From NCBI GenBank assembly GCA_022825855.1, contig JAJDWB010000010.1:1-64000 (forward strand): a stretch of DNA of 64,000 nucleotides. Reading direction: 5' to 3'. Positions 14,748 to 23,711 of the stretch are shown in pieces (the first letter of the stretch is position 1; every line of letters begins with the position of its first letter). The notes beneath the pieces were generated by a model that did not search any database, was not told where the DNA came from, and was given only the letters and a program-made list of their open reading frames with translations. A program made the position numbers and the translations under genes. Origin of the DNA: Dehalococcoidia bacterium. GTDB taxonomy: Bacteria; Chloroflexota; Dehalococcoidia; Bin125.

Positions 14748-17327
14748 ATGCCAGACTCGACGATGGACACGCTCAATGTGCTGACTGAGGTTGAGGCCCA
14801 GGAGCGGGCGGGGCGGGTGTCGGATGTGGGCTATTCGCTGGCGCTGAGTCTGACGAAGGGCGCTGCGACGTATGAGGGATCGGTGGCGGTGCGGTTCTCG
14901 CTGGCCGACCCGTCGGCGGGGACGTTCCTGGATTGTACGTCGCAGTCGATTGATTCGCTGACCGTAAACGGGGCGGCGGTTGAGGTGAGGCACGAGCGGA
15001 ACCGTCTGTACCTGGACGGGTCGGCGCTGGGATCGGAGAACGTGGTCGAGATTGCGTATACGAACGAGTACGACCACATCGGCGCGGGGCTGCACCAGTT
15101 TGTCGATCCGGAGGACGGCGAGGAGTATCTGTACACGCACTTCGAGCCGTACGACGCGCACCGGCTGCTGCCCTGTTTCGACCAGCCGGACATCAAGGCC
15201 TCGCTGGATCTGACGGTGACGGCGCCAACGCAGTGGGAAGTTGCGGCGAACTATCCGGTGGTCTCTTCGTCGGACGCCGGGGATGGTCGGACGACGCACG
15301 TGTTTATGGAGACGCCGCGGATTTCGACCTACCTCTTTGCGTTCATCGCGGGGCCGTACAAGCGCTACGAGGACACGTGGTCGGATGCGGCGGGCGAGAC
15401 GTCGTTGGGTGTGCTGTGCCGCGAGTCGATTGCGCCGTACTTCGACCCGGACGAGTTCTTCCAGGTCACGCGGGACGGGCTGACCTTTTTCTCGGAGTTC
15501 TTCGATTTCCGCTACCCGTTCGACAAGTACGACCAGGTGTTTGTGCCGGAGTTCAACATGGGGGCGATGGAGAACGTGGGCTGCATCACGTTCTCGGAGC
15601 GGATGATCTTCCGCGACCCGCCAACGGAGATCCAGCGGTTGAATCGGGCCGAGGTGGTGCTGCACGAGATGGCGCACATGTGGTTCGGCGACCTGGTCAC
15701 GATGCGCTGGTGGAACGACCTGTGGCTGAACGAGTCATTCGCGACCTACATGGCCTACCTGGCGATGGAGCATGCAACTCGCTGGTCGGAGAGCGCGTGG
15801 TCGGCGTTCCACGCGCGGATGAAGGCCTGGGCCTACGAGCAGGATCAGTTGCCGACGACGCACCCGATCGCGGGCGAGGTGCCGGACACGGACGCGACGT
15901 TCCTCAATTTCGACGGGATCACGTACGGCAAGGGTGCGGCAGTGCTGAAGCAGCTCGTGGCGTTCATCGGCGCGGACGGGTTCCGCGACGGGATGCGCGA
16001 CTACTTCCGCACCCACGCTTGGGGCAACACGTCGTTGAGCGAATTCCTCGCGGCGCTGGAGCGCGGATCGGGCCGGGAGCTGGGGCGCTGGTCCGAGCTC
16101 TGGCTGGAGTCGGCGGGGGTGAACACGATCGCGCCGCAATGGGACGTGGCGGAGGGGTCGGTGAACTCGTTCACGATCCGGCAGTCGGCTCCGGCGGAGC
16201 ATCCGACGCTGCGTCCGCACCGGACGGAGATCGCGGTGTACGACCGCTCGGACTCGGGTCCGCGACTTCGGGATGCGCAGCCGGTCGATATAGACGGGGC
16301 GTCGACGGTGATCGAGGAGCTGTCGGGCGCGGCGGCGCCGGCGGCGGTGTTCCCCAACCACGACGATCACGCCTACGCGAAGATTGCGCTGGACGAGCAC
16401 ACGTTGTCGTTCGTGCGGGAGGAGTTGGATCGGTTCCCGGACGGATTCCAGCGGTTGCTGCTGTGGCACACGCTGTGGGACATGGTGCGAGATCAGCAGT
16501 TCTCGGCGGCGGACTATGCGTCGCTGGCGACGGACAAGCTGGCCTCGGAGCGGACGCTGGAGATTGCGCAGACGGTGGCCTACAACGCGTTGCACGCGGT
16601 GGGATCGTATCTGCCGGACGACTTGCGCCTGCCGAGCGCGGCGGGGTTGTACCGGTTCTCGCGGGAGCAACTGTTCGCGACGTCGGAGCCTGATTTCCGG
16701 ATCATGTGGTCGCGGGTGATGATCGGTGCGGCGCAGAACGTTGAGCACATTGCGGAGGCGCTGGCGCTGGTCGACGAGGGGACGGGGATTAACGGGTTCG
16801 AGCTGGACCAGGACATGCGCTGGTCGCTGGTGGCGAAGGCGACGGCCTACGGGCTGGAGGGCGGCTTCGAGCGGCTGGCGTCGGAGCTGGAGCGCGACGG
16901 ATCGGATCGGGGCCGCCGGGCGGCAGAGCAGATTCGAACCTCGCGGGCGGACGCCGCGGTCAAGGCCGAGGCGTGGACTCGTTACCAGGAGGACACGGAG
17001 GCGTCGCTGCAGATGCAGACGGCGTCGATGCACGGATTCTGGTGGAGGCCGCAGTCGGAGTTGCTGGCGCCGTTCGTCGGGCGATTCTTCGACGAGATCG
17101 AGGGCGTGTTCGAGCGCAAGGACAAGGAGTACGCCTCGCGCTTCTTCGGGGCGCTGTATCCGGCGCAGATGGATCCGACGGACCAGGTGATCGATCGCTC
17201 GGAGGCAATTCTCGGTCGGCTGGGGCCGGATCAGCCGGTGCTGGCGAGGCAGTTGCGGGAGGCAGTCGACGAAGCGAAGCGGGCGCGGGCGTGTCAGGAG
17301 TTCGCCCGTTCCCAGGTCTGGAGCTAA
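14748..17327 (+). CDS. pepN: M1-family aminopeptidase N
   Basis: An 859-residue gluzincin that removes N-terminal residues from peptides in the cytoplasm. The exopeptidase motif GAMEN lies at residues 272-276, the zinc site HEMAH at 306-310 with third ligand Glu329 (LNES), and the YGKGA segment follows. The long C-terminal helical domain (ERAP1-like) completes the length typical of actinobacterial-type PepN. No signal peptide is present. GAGGA lies before the ATG. The MOSC gene starts 2 nt after its stop, so the two are co-transcribed. Confidence 0.95.
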   Translation: MPDSTMDTLNVLTEVEAQERAGRVSDVGYSLALSLTKGAATYEGSVAVRFSLADPSAGTFLDCTSQSIDSLTVNGAAVEVRHERNRLYLDGSALGSENVVEIAYTNEYDHIGAGLHQFVDPEDGEEYLYTHFEPYDAHRLLPCFDQPDIKASLDLTVTAPTQWEVAANYPVVSSSDAGDGRTTHVFMETPRISTYLFAFIAGPYKRYEDTWSDAAGETSLGVLCRESIAPYFDPDEFFQVTRDGLTFFSEFFDFRYPFDKYDQVFVPEFNMGAMENVGCITFSERMIFRDPPTEIQRLNRAEVVLHEMAHMWFGDLVTMRWWNDLWLNESFATYMAYLAMEHATRWSESAWSAFHARMKAWAYEQDQLPTTHPIAGEVPDTDATFLNFDGITYGKGAAVLKQLVAFIGADGFRDGMRDYFRTHAWGNTSLSEFLAALERGSGRELGRWSELWLESAGVNTIAPQWDVAEGSVNSFTIRQSAPAEHPTLRPHRTEIAVYDRSDSGPRLRDAQPVDIDGASTVIEELSGAAAPAAVFPNHDDHAYAKIALDEHTLSFVREELDRFPDGFQRLLLWHTLWDMVRDQQFSAADYASLATDKLASERTLEIAQTVAYNALHAVGSYLPDDLRLPSAAGLYRFSREQLFATSEPDFRIMWSRVMIGAAQNVEHIAEALALVDEGTGINGFELDQDMRWSLVAKATAYGLEGGFERLASELERDGSDRGRRAAEQIRTSRADAAVKAEAWTRYQEDTEASLQMQTASMHGFWWRPQSELLAPFVGRFFDEIEGVFERKDKEYASRFFGALYPAQMDPTDQVIDRSEAILGRLGPDQPVLARQLREAVDEAKRARACQEFARSQVWS

Positions 17328-17329
17328 CC

Positions 17330-18109
17330 ATGCAGATTGCTGCCTGTTACACGTATCCGGTGAAGGGGATGACGACGCACTCGATGGGGTCGCTGATGTT
17401 GCGGCCGGGAGAGTCGGTGGTGGGGGATCGGGCGTTCATCTTCGCGTTTGGCAATGCGGAGCCTTCGGGCTCGGTTGGCTGGGTGTCCAAGCGGCACTCG
17501 GTGACGATGCTGAACACGCCGTACCTGGCCTGGATCGAGTCGGGCTGGGACCCCGAGGCGCGGGTGCTGTCGGTCACGGTCAAGGGACAGACGAAGTCGG
17601 CCCACGTGGACGATGCCAGTGCGCGGCTCGAACTCGCCGAATGGATGACCGATGTGGTGCTGGGGCTGCCGGAGAATCCGCTGCGCGGGCGTCCGGAGCG
17701 GGAGCCGCTACGGCTGCTGGGCGACGGCGAGTCGCGCTTCACCGATCGCGGGCCGACGCAGATTTCGCTGGGCGGGATGGCCTCGCTGGCGGACCTGTCG
17801 GCCAGGGCGGGCGTCGAGGTCGACATGCGGCGCTTCCGGCTCAACTTCTCGGTTGCGGGTGTGGAACGGTGGGACGAGTTTGATTGGGTCGGCAAGCGGC
17901 TGAAGATCGGGGAGACGGTCGAGATCGACGTGACGGCGCCGATCCAGCGCTGCAACGCGGTCAACGCGTCGCCGACGGGCGAGGGTCGGGACATGGACCT
18001 GATGAAGGTGCTGAACGCCGAGTACGGACATCTCGACTTCGGCGTGGAGGCGAATGTGCTGGTCGGCGGCGAGGTGCGGGTGGGGGACGAGATCTTGGTG
18101 GTTGCGTAG
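17330..18109 (+). CDS. MOSC domain protein
   Basis: A 259-residue protein with an N-terminal MOSC beta-barrel region (YPVKGM...L.PGESVVGDRAF) and a C-terminal MOSC core containing the single conserved cysteine in PIQRCNAVN. MOSC proteins bind molybdenum cofactor or transfer sulfur (MoCo sulfurase C-terminal domain, mARC, YiiM/YcbX). The YcbX-like arrangement suggests Moco-dependent detoxification or Moco handling, but the 2Fe-2S domain of YcbX is absent. It starts 2 nt after pepN. Confidence 0.85.
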   Translation: MQIAACYTYPVKGMTTHSMGSLMLRPGESVVGDRAFIFAFGNAEPSGSVGWVSKRHSVTMLNTPYLAWIESGWDPEARVLSVTVKGQTKSAHVDDASARLELAEWMTDVVLGLPENPLRGRPEREPLRLLGDGESRFTDRGPTQISLGGMASLADLSARAGVEVDMRRFRLNFSVAGVERWDEFDWVGKRLKIGETVEIDVTAPIQRCNAVNASPTGEGRDMDLMKVLNAEYGHLDFGVEANVLVGGEVRVGDEILVVA

Positions 18110-18112
18110 GGC

Positions 18113-18232
18113 CCTCGGTAGGGCCCTCACCCCCCGCCTGCCCCTGGCTTGTACAGGGGACGCGGGATTCCGTTGCCCCGCGCTCCGCCTGCCCCTGCCA
18201 TGAACAGGGGACGCCGGGCTCAGACCTCGATC
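18113..18232. repeat. Intergenic palindromic repeats, type C-like
   Basis: Two GCCCCTG..CAGGGGAC hairpin units (near 18139 and 18191) follow a truncated type A start (GGGCCCTCACCCC). They have the look of the type C hairpin with variable loops. No gene in the gap. Confidence 0.7.
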
Positions 18233-18363
18233 TCCGAGCGAAGCGCCCAGGTCCGCCTCGCCTCAGCTTCCCCACGCCCCCTCCGCCAACCATGACACAA
18301 CAACAGCACATCCGTACATATACCATCAATCACAAACGCATGTTCACCGAAAGGACCCCGCCC

Positions 18364-18690
18364 ATGACCGACGCACAGGCAACCCGACAGCAGATCCACG
18401 ACCGATACTGGGCAATCGCCAACGACCCCAGGCAACGCGGATACGTCCAGGTCCGCGCCCTCGACTCCCTCTGCCGGATGCTCGACCTCTTCCCTCGCGC
18501 CCAACAACCCAACGGTGTCCCGGAGCCACAGCTACCCGACTTCGACGATCCCGAAGTCCTCGCCTCCCTGATGAGTGAACAGCAGATCGAAAGCCTGATG
18601 GCCAGGGAACGCGCCAAAGCCAAGGCCGAGGCGGAGCAGGACGAGGAAGACGACGACCCATCCAATCCCGACGAGGACGAACCTCCCTAA
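18364..18690 (+). CDS. Small acidic hypothetical protein
   Basis: A 108-residue soluble protein. The N-terminal ~55 residues look folded and helical (RQQIHDRYWAIANDPRQRGYVQVRALDSLCRML), and the C-terminus is a charged tail rich in E and D ending DEDEPP. The start is set by GAAAGGA 10 nt upstream; an in-frame ATG 24 codons earlier lies in a G-poor leader resembling that of the HTH gene at 12170. Codons favour C at third positions, unlike the G-rich style of neighbours, hinting at a separate origin. Family not recognised. The size and helical start recall phage small-terminase-associated or regulatory proteins, but that is weak. Confidence 0.65.
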   Translation: MTDAQATRQQIHDRYWAIANDPRQRGYVQVRALDSLCRMLDLFPRAQQPNGVPEPQLPDFDDPEVLASLMSEQQIESLMARERAKAKAEAEQDEEDDDPSNPDEDEPP

Positions 18691-18776
18691 TACCCGTCCC
18701 CATCTTTTTTTCTCGCGCGCCCACCCTCAATCCCGACCGCCAATCGGGATCCGGCCCCGCACACCCACATTTGGGT

Positions 18777-18848
18777 CCCCCCCCCCCCGCGCAGCCTGCC
18801 CCGCTCTTGATGCGGGGCCTGCCCTCGGCCTGAACAGGGGACGGGGGA
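18777..18848. repeat. Poly-C tract (12 C) and type C hairpins
   Basis: A run of 12 C (18777-18788) is followed by CCCCGCTCTTGATGCGGGG and CCTGAACAGGGG hairpin units. The tract ends 82 bp before the start at 18871. Confidence 0.8.
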
Positions 18849-18858
18849 ACGGAGGCCG

Positions 18859-18864
18859 TAAGAT
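18859..18864 (+). promoter_or_regulatory. -10 hexamer TAAGAT, leaderless start
   Basis: TAAGAT ends exactly 6 nt before the ATG at 18871 and no Shine-Dalgarno is present. This implies that transcription starts at or next to the start codon. Confidence 0.55.
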
Positions 18865-18870
18865 TCGGGC

Positions 18871-19626
18871 ATGGAACGCTTTCCGGAGCAGTCGTGGGAC
18901 CCGCTGGACGAGCGGGTGCCTGTGTGGCTGTCGACGGCGGCGGTGACGGACGGGGCCCGGATTCCCTACGCGTCGAACTTCGTCTTCTTGCTGGAACTGC
19001 AACATGACGAGGCGCCGATGCCGGGCTACGCGGTCTACAAGCCGGGCAAGGGCGAGAATCCGCTCTGGGACTTTCCGCCCAACCTGTACCGGCGCGAGGT
19101 GGCAGCGTTCCGTCTGTCGTCGGCGCTGGGCTGGGACCTGATTCCACCGACGGTCGAGCGCGAGCAGGGCATGGAGTACGGGATCGGCTCGCTGCAGGCG
19201 TACATCCCGACGGACTACAGTTGCACCTTCTTCGAGCTGCGGGAGGAATACGCCGACCTGATGCGGCGATTCGCCCTGTTCGACTGGTTGTCGAACAACG
19301 CCGATCGCAAGGGCGGACACATTCTCAAGGGCGAGGGCGATCACCTGTGGGGGATCGACAACGGGTTGTCGTTCCACGAGGACGAGAAGCTGCGCACGGT
19401 GATCTGGGACTATGCGGGGGATGCGATTGACTCGGCGCTGCTGGAGGACGTAGAGCGGCTGATTCCGAGGCTGGAGGGCGAGGGCGACGCGGCGGTGGCG
19501 CTGGCGGGCCTGTTGAGCATGGGCGAGATCGAGGTGCTGCGCCTGCGCGCGTCGCGGGTGCTGGAGAGCGGTCGTCTCCCGGAACCGCCGGCGGGTCGGC
19601 GCTCGTATCCGTGGCCGTTGGTCTGA
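18871..19626 (+). CDS. SCO1664-like / PI3-4-kinase-fold family protein
   Basis: A 251-residue protein with kinase-like landmarks: YKPGKGENPLWDFP (nucleotide-binding loop region), FDWLSNNADRKGGHIL (catalytic-loop N-x-D-R) and WGIDNGLSFH (metal-binding Asp). These match the SCO1664 / HipA-related phosphatidylinositol-kinase-fold proteins common in actinobacteria and Chloroflexota. Substrate unknown. The gene heads a two-gene operon; a CoA-transferase follows 13 nt downstream. Confidence 0.85.
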   Translation: MERFPEQSWDPLDERVPVWLSTAAVTDGARIPYASNFVFLLELQHDEAPMPGYAVYKPGKGENPLWDFPPNLYRREVAAFRLSSALGWDLIPPTVEREQGMEYGIGSLQAYIPTDYSCTFFELREEYADLMRRFALFDWLSNNADRKGGHILKGEGDHLWGIDNGLSFHEDEKLRTVIWDYAGDAIDSALLEDVERLIPRLEGEGDAAVALAGLLSMGEIEVLRLRASRVLESGRLPEPPAGRRSYPWPLV

Positions 19627-19639
19627 GAGGACTGTCGAA

Positions 19640-22039
19640 ATGAGCTCTGGCTCTCTGGACGGAATGCTCGTCGTCGATTTGAGTTCCGGACTGGGCGGGG
19701 CGTACGCGTCGAAGCTGCTGGCCGATCTTGGGGCTCGGGTGGTGCTGGTTGAGCCGCCGGAGGGTTCGACTCTGCGCGAGTGGGCGGCGGACGGGCGCGC
19801 CTGGGGCGGGCCGTGGGCTCACCTGAGCGGGGGCAAGGAGTCGGCCGCGCCGGCGGACGGGGAGTCGGCGCGGCGGTTGCTGCGAGGACTGTCGTCGGCG
19901 GCGGACATTGTGATTCTCGATCAGGATTCGCATTGGCGATCGGCGCTGCCCTCGGTGCTGCCGGAGCGGGTGGTGCGGGTGGAGATGTCGCCCTGGGGAT
20001 CGGACGGACCCTACGCGGGCTGGCGCGGATCGGACATCGCCACCTGGGCGATGGGCGGCTACATGAACTTCACCGGCGATCCCGAGGGCGGGCCGCTAAT
20101 GCTGCCGGGCGGACAGTCGGAGTTGCACGCCGGCGTCCATGCGGCGCTGGCGGCGCTGACCGCGATCCGCGAGCGGCGGCGCTCGGGTCATGGCCAGACG
20201 GTCGAGATCTCGGCGCTGGAGGCGAACCTGTCGGCTCATGCCTGGCTGGTCTCGTCCTGGATTGCGAGCGGGTTGCCGCTGAACCGGGTGCCGCACGACT
20301 TCACCAGGACGCGGGACGGCTGGGCCCTGTTCATGCGCGCGGTGCCGAATCCGAACATCTTCCTGCTGGTCGGTCAGCCGGAGCGGATGGAGTCGGTCGA
20401 GATCACGAATCTCGACAAGTGGCGCGGGCAACTGGCGCAGCTCTACGCGGACGTGGAGGCCTGGGCGCAGGATCACGACTCGGTCGAGGTGGCGACGCTG
20501 GCCCAGGAGCTGCGCATCGCATGTACGCCGGTGCTGGACGCGCAGGGTCTGGACGAGAACATCCAGCTCGCCACCCGGGGCTGGTGGGAGCAAGGCGAGG
20601 ACGCCGAGTGGGGCGACCTGCGCTTCCCCGGTCCGGCCTACTTCATGTCGTCGACGCCGGCCGAGCGGCTCGGACCGGCGCCGGCGCTAGGCGAGCACAC
20701 GGAGGCGCTGGCGGAGGAGTTCGCCGATGCGCCCGCGCCGAGTCCGCCGGCGGCGATGGCGACCCGCGATCTGCCGCTTGCCGGGATGCGAGTGGTGGAG
20801 CTGACGAGCAACTGGGCAGGGCCGATTGTGGGGCGTCACCTGGGCGACCTCGGTGCGGACGTGATCAAGCTGGAGTGGGCGGCGCGTCCTGCGACAAGAG
20901 CTCTGTTCATGCCCGGTCCGACCCAGGACCCGCAGAAGTATCCCTACGACCGGGCGATGTACTTCAATCTGCTCAATCGCAACAAGCGCGACCTGATCGT
21001 CGACCTCTCGGCGGACGAGGGCAAGCAAATCTTCATGGAGTTGATGCGCGAGGCGGACGTGTTCGTGGAGAACAACTCGGCCCGCGTGATGCCGAACCTG
21101 GGCCTGGACTACGAGACGGTGCGAGAGGTGAACGAGCGGATCGTGTACGTGTCGATGTCGGGCTTCGGGGCGACCGGACCGTGGCGCGACTGGTCGGCGT
21201 ACGGCTCGAACATCGAGGCGTCGTCGGGTCTGGCCTCGGTGACCGGCTACGAGGCCGGCCAGGTACGGCGGACGCCGCTCTTCTACGCGGACCCGGTCTC
21301 GGGCAATCACGCGACGGTGGCGATCCTGGCGGCGCTGGAGCATCGCGACGAGACCGGCGCGGGTCAGTACATCGACGTGGCGCTCAACGAGGCCGGGGCG
21401 GCCTACTTCTTCGAGTCGTTGATGGCGTACCAGACCAGCGGCGAGGTGCGGCGGCCGCAGGGGAATCGGGACGCGCGCTTCGCGCCGCAGGGCGCGTACC
21501 GGGCCGCGGGCGAGGACTCGTGGATTGCGTTGTCGGTGCAGAGCGACGACGAGTGGGCGGCGTTATGTCGAGTACTGGGTCGGGACGACCTGCTGGCCGA
21601 CTCGGAACTGTCGACGCTTGCAGGCCGGACGGCGCGGGAGGACGAGTTGGACGTGGCGATCGAGTCGTGGACGAGCGAACGGGAGCAGTACGAGGCTGCC
21701 TGGGCGTTGCAGCGTGCGGGCGTGTCGGCGGCGCCGATCCTGGCGAACTGGCAGGTGCTGCACGATCCGCACATCCACGAGCGGGGCTTCTACCGGTGGG
21801 TCAACCACTCGGTGATCGGCGTCTATCCGTATCCGAGCTGGCCCTGGCGGTTCAGCCGCACGGAGCCGTCGATTCGGCGCGCCGCGCCGCGATTTGCCGA
21901 GCACAACCACGAGGTGCTGTCGGAGCTGGGCTACGACGACGAGCAGATCGCGGAGTTGTACGCGTTGGAGATCACGTCGGATGTGCCGACGGCTCCGCTG
22001 TTGATCGCTCGAGGCGGGTTCACGTCCACGGACGACTGA
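19640..22039 (+). CDS. Double-domain family III CoA-transferase (fusion)
   Basis: A 799-residue protein containing two complete CaiB/BaiF domains (about 1-360 and 375-790) joined by an Ala/Pro linker (ADAPAPSPPAAMA). The catalytic position is Glu161 in the first domain (GGQSELHAG) and Asp551 in the second (YADPVSG), each 19 residues before the RSGHGQ / ETGAGQ motif. The C-terminal half should be the active transferase and the N-terminal half the modified partner, mirroring the separate gene pairs at 5923/7197 and 46973/45714. The single-domain family length is about 400, so this is a true fusion. GAGAGGA precedes the ATG. Confidence 0.9.
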   Translation: MSSGSLDGMLVVDLSSGLGGAYASKLLADLGARVVLVEPPEGSTLREWAADGRAWGGPWAHLSGGKESAAPADGESARRLLRGLSSAADIVILDQDSHWRSALPSVLPERVVRVEMSPWGSDGPYAGWRGSDIATWAMGGYMNFTGDPEGGPLMLPGGQSELHAGVHAALAALTAIRERRRSGHGQTVEISALEANLSAHAWLVSSWIASGLPLNRVPHDFTRTRDGWALFMRAVPNPNIFLLVGQPERMESVEITNLDKWRGQLAQLYADVEAWAQDHDSVEVATLAQELRIACTPVLDAQGLDENIQLATRGWWEQGEDAEWGDLRFPGPAYFMSSTPAERLGPAPALGEHTEALAEEFADAPAPSPPAAMATRDLPLAGMRVVELTSNWAGPIVGRHLGDLGADVIKLEWAARPATRALFMPGPTQDPQKYPYDRAMYFNLLNRNKRDLIVDLSADEGKQIFMELMREADVFVENNSARVMPNLGLDYETVREVNERIVYVSMSGFGATGPWRDWSAYGSNIEASSGLASVTGYEAGQVRRTPLFYADPVSGNHATVAILAALEHRDETGAGQYIDVALNEAGAAYFFESLMAYQTSGEVRRPQGNRDARFAPQGAYRAAGEDSWIALSVQSDDEWAALCRVLGRDDLLADSELSTLAGRTAREDELDVAIESWTSEREQYEAAWALQRAGVSAAPILANWQVLHDPHIHERGFYRWVNHSVIGVYPYPSWPWRFSRTEPSIRRAAPRFAEHNHEVLSELGYDDEQIAELYALEITSDVPTAPLLIARGGFTSTDD

Positions 22040-22051
22040 GGCGGGCGCGGG

Positions 22052-23623
22052 TCAAGCGACGGAGCCGCCGAACTGGTGGCGGGCGGAGGTGATGGGGTTG
22101 GCGGCCATCTGGCCGAGGCCGCAGAGCGAGCCGGCGGTGATCAGGGGGATGAGCGCGTCGACGTCGGCCCAGTTGCCGTTGGCGAGGGCCTCGGCCATAC
22201 GGCCCGAGCCTTCGCGGCAGGGCGTGCATTTGCCGCACGACTCGTTGGCGTTGTAGTCGGCCCAGACCTGGAGGGCGCGCTCGATGCCGAAGGATTGCGG
22301 GATGGCGATGATGCCGCCGGCGCCCAGCAGCGCGCCGTGGCCGTCCATGGCTCCGGGAGCGATGGGGGTGTCGAAGTTGTCGGGCGCGAGGAAGCCCCCG
22401 GAGGGTCCGCCCATGGTGACGCCGGCGAGGGTCTCGGTGGGCTCGGCCAAGTCGATGATCTGAGATACCGGCGTGCCCAGGGGCAGCTCGATCACCCCGC
22501 GATTACGGAAGGCGCCGCTGAGCTGGATCAGCTTGGTGCCGGGCGTCGACTCGCCGCCGACCTCGCGGAACCAGTCCGCGCCGAACTCGAAGATGTCAGG
22601 CAGGTTGGCCAGGGTTTCGACGCTATTGATCGCCGTGGGCCGGCCCCAGAGTCCGCGCTCGGTGGGATAGGGCGGCTTGAGCCGAGGCACGGCGCGGCGG
22701 CCCTCGATCGATTCGAGGATCACGGACTCCTCGCCGCAGACGTATCCGCCCGCGCCGCGCCGGATCTCGACGGTCAGGCCGTCGAGCAAGCCCCGGGCGC
22801 GGGCGGATGTGATCGCATCATGGGCGGCGGCGGCGGAGCGGTCGGCCATGCCGTTGATGTACCAGAAGGCCTCGGACGCGCCAAGGACGTAGCAGGCGAT
22901 GCGGATGCCCTCGAGGATGCGTTGAGGGTCGGACTCCATCAGCCAGCGGTCCTTGAACGTGCCGGGCTCACCCTCCTCGCCGTTGGCGACAAGCAAGGGC
23001 TGTCCGTTGAGCGGGGCGGCCTGGAGCGCACCGCCCCACTTGATGTGGACAGGGAAGTATGCGCCGCCGCGGCCGAGCAGTCCGGCGCGCTCAACGAGCG
23101 TCAGCGCGTCGGCAGGACTGAGTTGCGCCGCCGACTGCCAGCCTCGCCATTGCGGCGGATCGGTGCTGCGCCGGACGCTGACGCGGGACTCGCCGCCGGG
23201 CACGAGGGCGCGGGCGGCGTCGAAGACGGAGGGGTCGAACGAGGCTTCGAGCCGGTCGCTGCCCGTGACCGCGAGAGGGGCGTGATCGGCGGCTGCGCAG
23301 AGGAACATGCACTCGTGAGCTTCGCCGTCGAGGTCGGCGTCGCCGGCGGCGATGCGGCAGGAGAGTCCGCGACATACGCGGACGGCGTCGGGAGTGAGCG
23401 GCGTCCAGCGGAACTCGGTGTAACTGGTCGCGACGGCGAAGAGCTCGGCGCGGGGCATGTGGATCCAGCGGGCGACCTCTTCCAGGGCCGCGGTCTCCAG
23501 GTAGCCGTAGACGTGATCGACCGCGTGCAGCGCGGGCAACGCCTGGGAACGGCGGCGGGGCAGGTCGGCGAGCGCCGACCGCAGGTCCGAGAGTTGCGCT
23601 TCCGCCGTCGTCTCCGTGGTCAC
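22052..23623 (-). CDS. NuoE-NuoF-like fused NADH-binding flavoprotein
   Basis: A 523-residue protein. The N-terminal ~125 residues resemble the NuoE/HoxE [2Fe-2S] thioredoxin-like domain (cysteines in VCRGLSC and ECMFLC). The remainder is the 51-kDa NuoF/HoxF/FdsB flavoprotein: GRGGAYFPVHIKW (FMN/NADH loop), ANGEEGEPGTFKDR, CGEESVILESIEG and the [4Fe-4S] motif ESCGKCTPCREG...CGLGQ. It should pass electrons between NAD(P)H and a partner (formate dehydrogenase, hydrogenase or bifurcating complex). No partner subunit is encoded next to it: upstream is a divergent ureohydrolase, downstream a convergent CoA-transferase. The start is GTG. Confidence 0.88.
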   Translation of the reverse strand: MTTETTAEAQLSDLRSALADLPRRRSQALPALHAVDHVYGYLETAALEEVARWIHMPRAELFAVATSYTEFRWTPLTPDAVRVCRGLSCRIAAGDADLDGEAHECMFLCAAADHAPLAVTGSDRLEASFDPSVFDAARALVPGGESRVSVRRSTDPPQWRGWQSAAQLSPADALTLVERAGLLGRGGAYFPVHIKWGGALQAAPLNGQPLLVANGEEGEPGTFKDRWLMESDPQRILEGIRIACYVLGASEAFWYINGMADRSAAAAHDAITSARARGLLDGLTVEIRRGAGGYVCGEESVILESIEGRRAVPRLKPPYPTERGLWGRPTAINSVETLANLPDIFEFGADWFREVGGESTPGTKLIQLSGAFRNRGVIELPLGTPVSQIIDLAEPTETLAGVTMGGPSGGFLAPDNFDTPIAPGAMDGHGALLGAGGIIAIPQSFGIERALQVWADYNANESCGKCTPCREGSGRMAEALANGNWADVDALIPLITAGSLCGLGQMAANPITSARHQFGGSVA

Positions 23624-23711
23624 CGCCGACCCTGCCTTTCCTCACCCCTGGGACGCGCTGGATACCATTCTACGTACCGCCCTGGTAATCAGCGGAGGCG
23701 CAAGGCGACCG

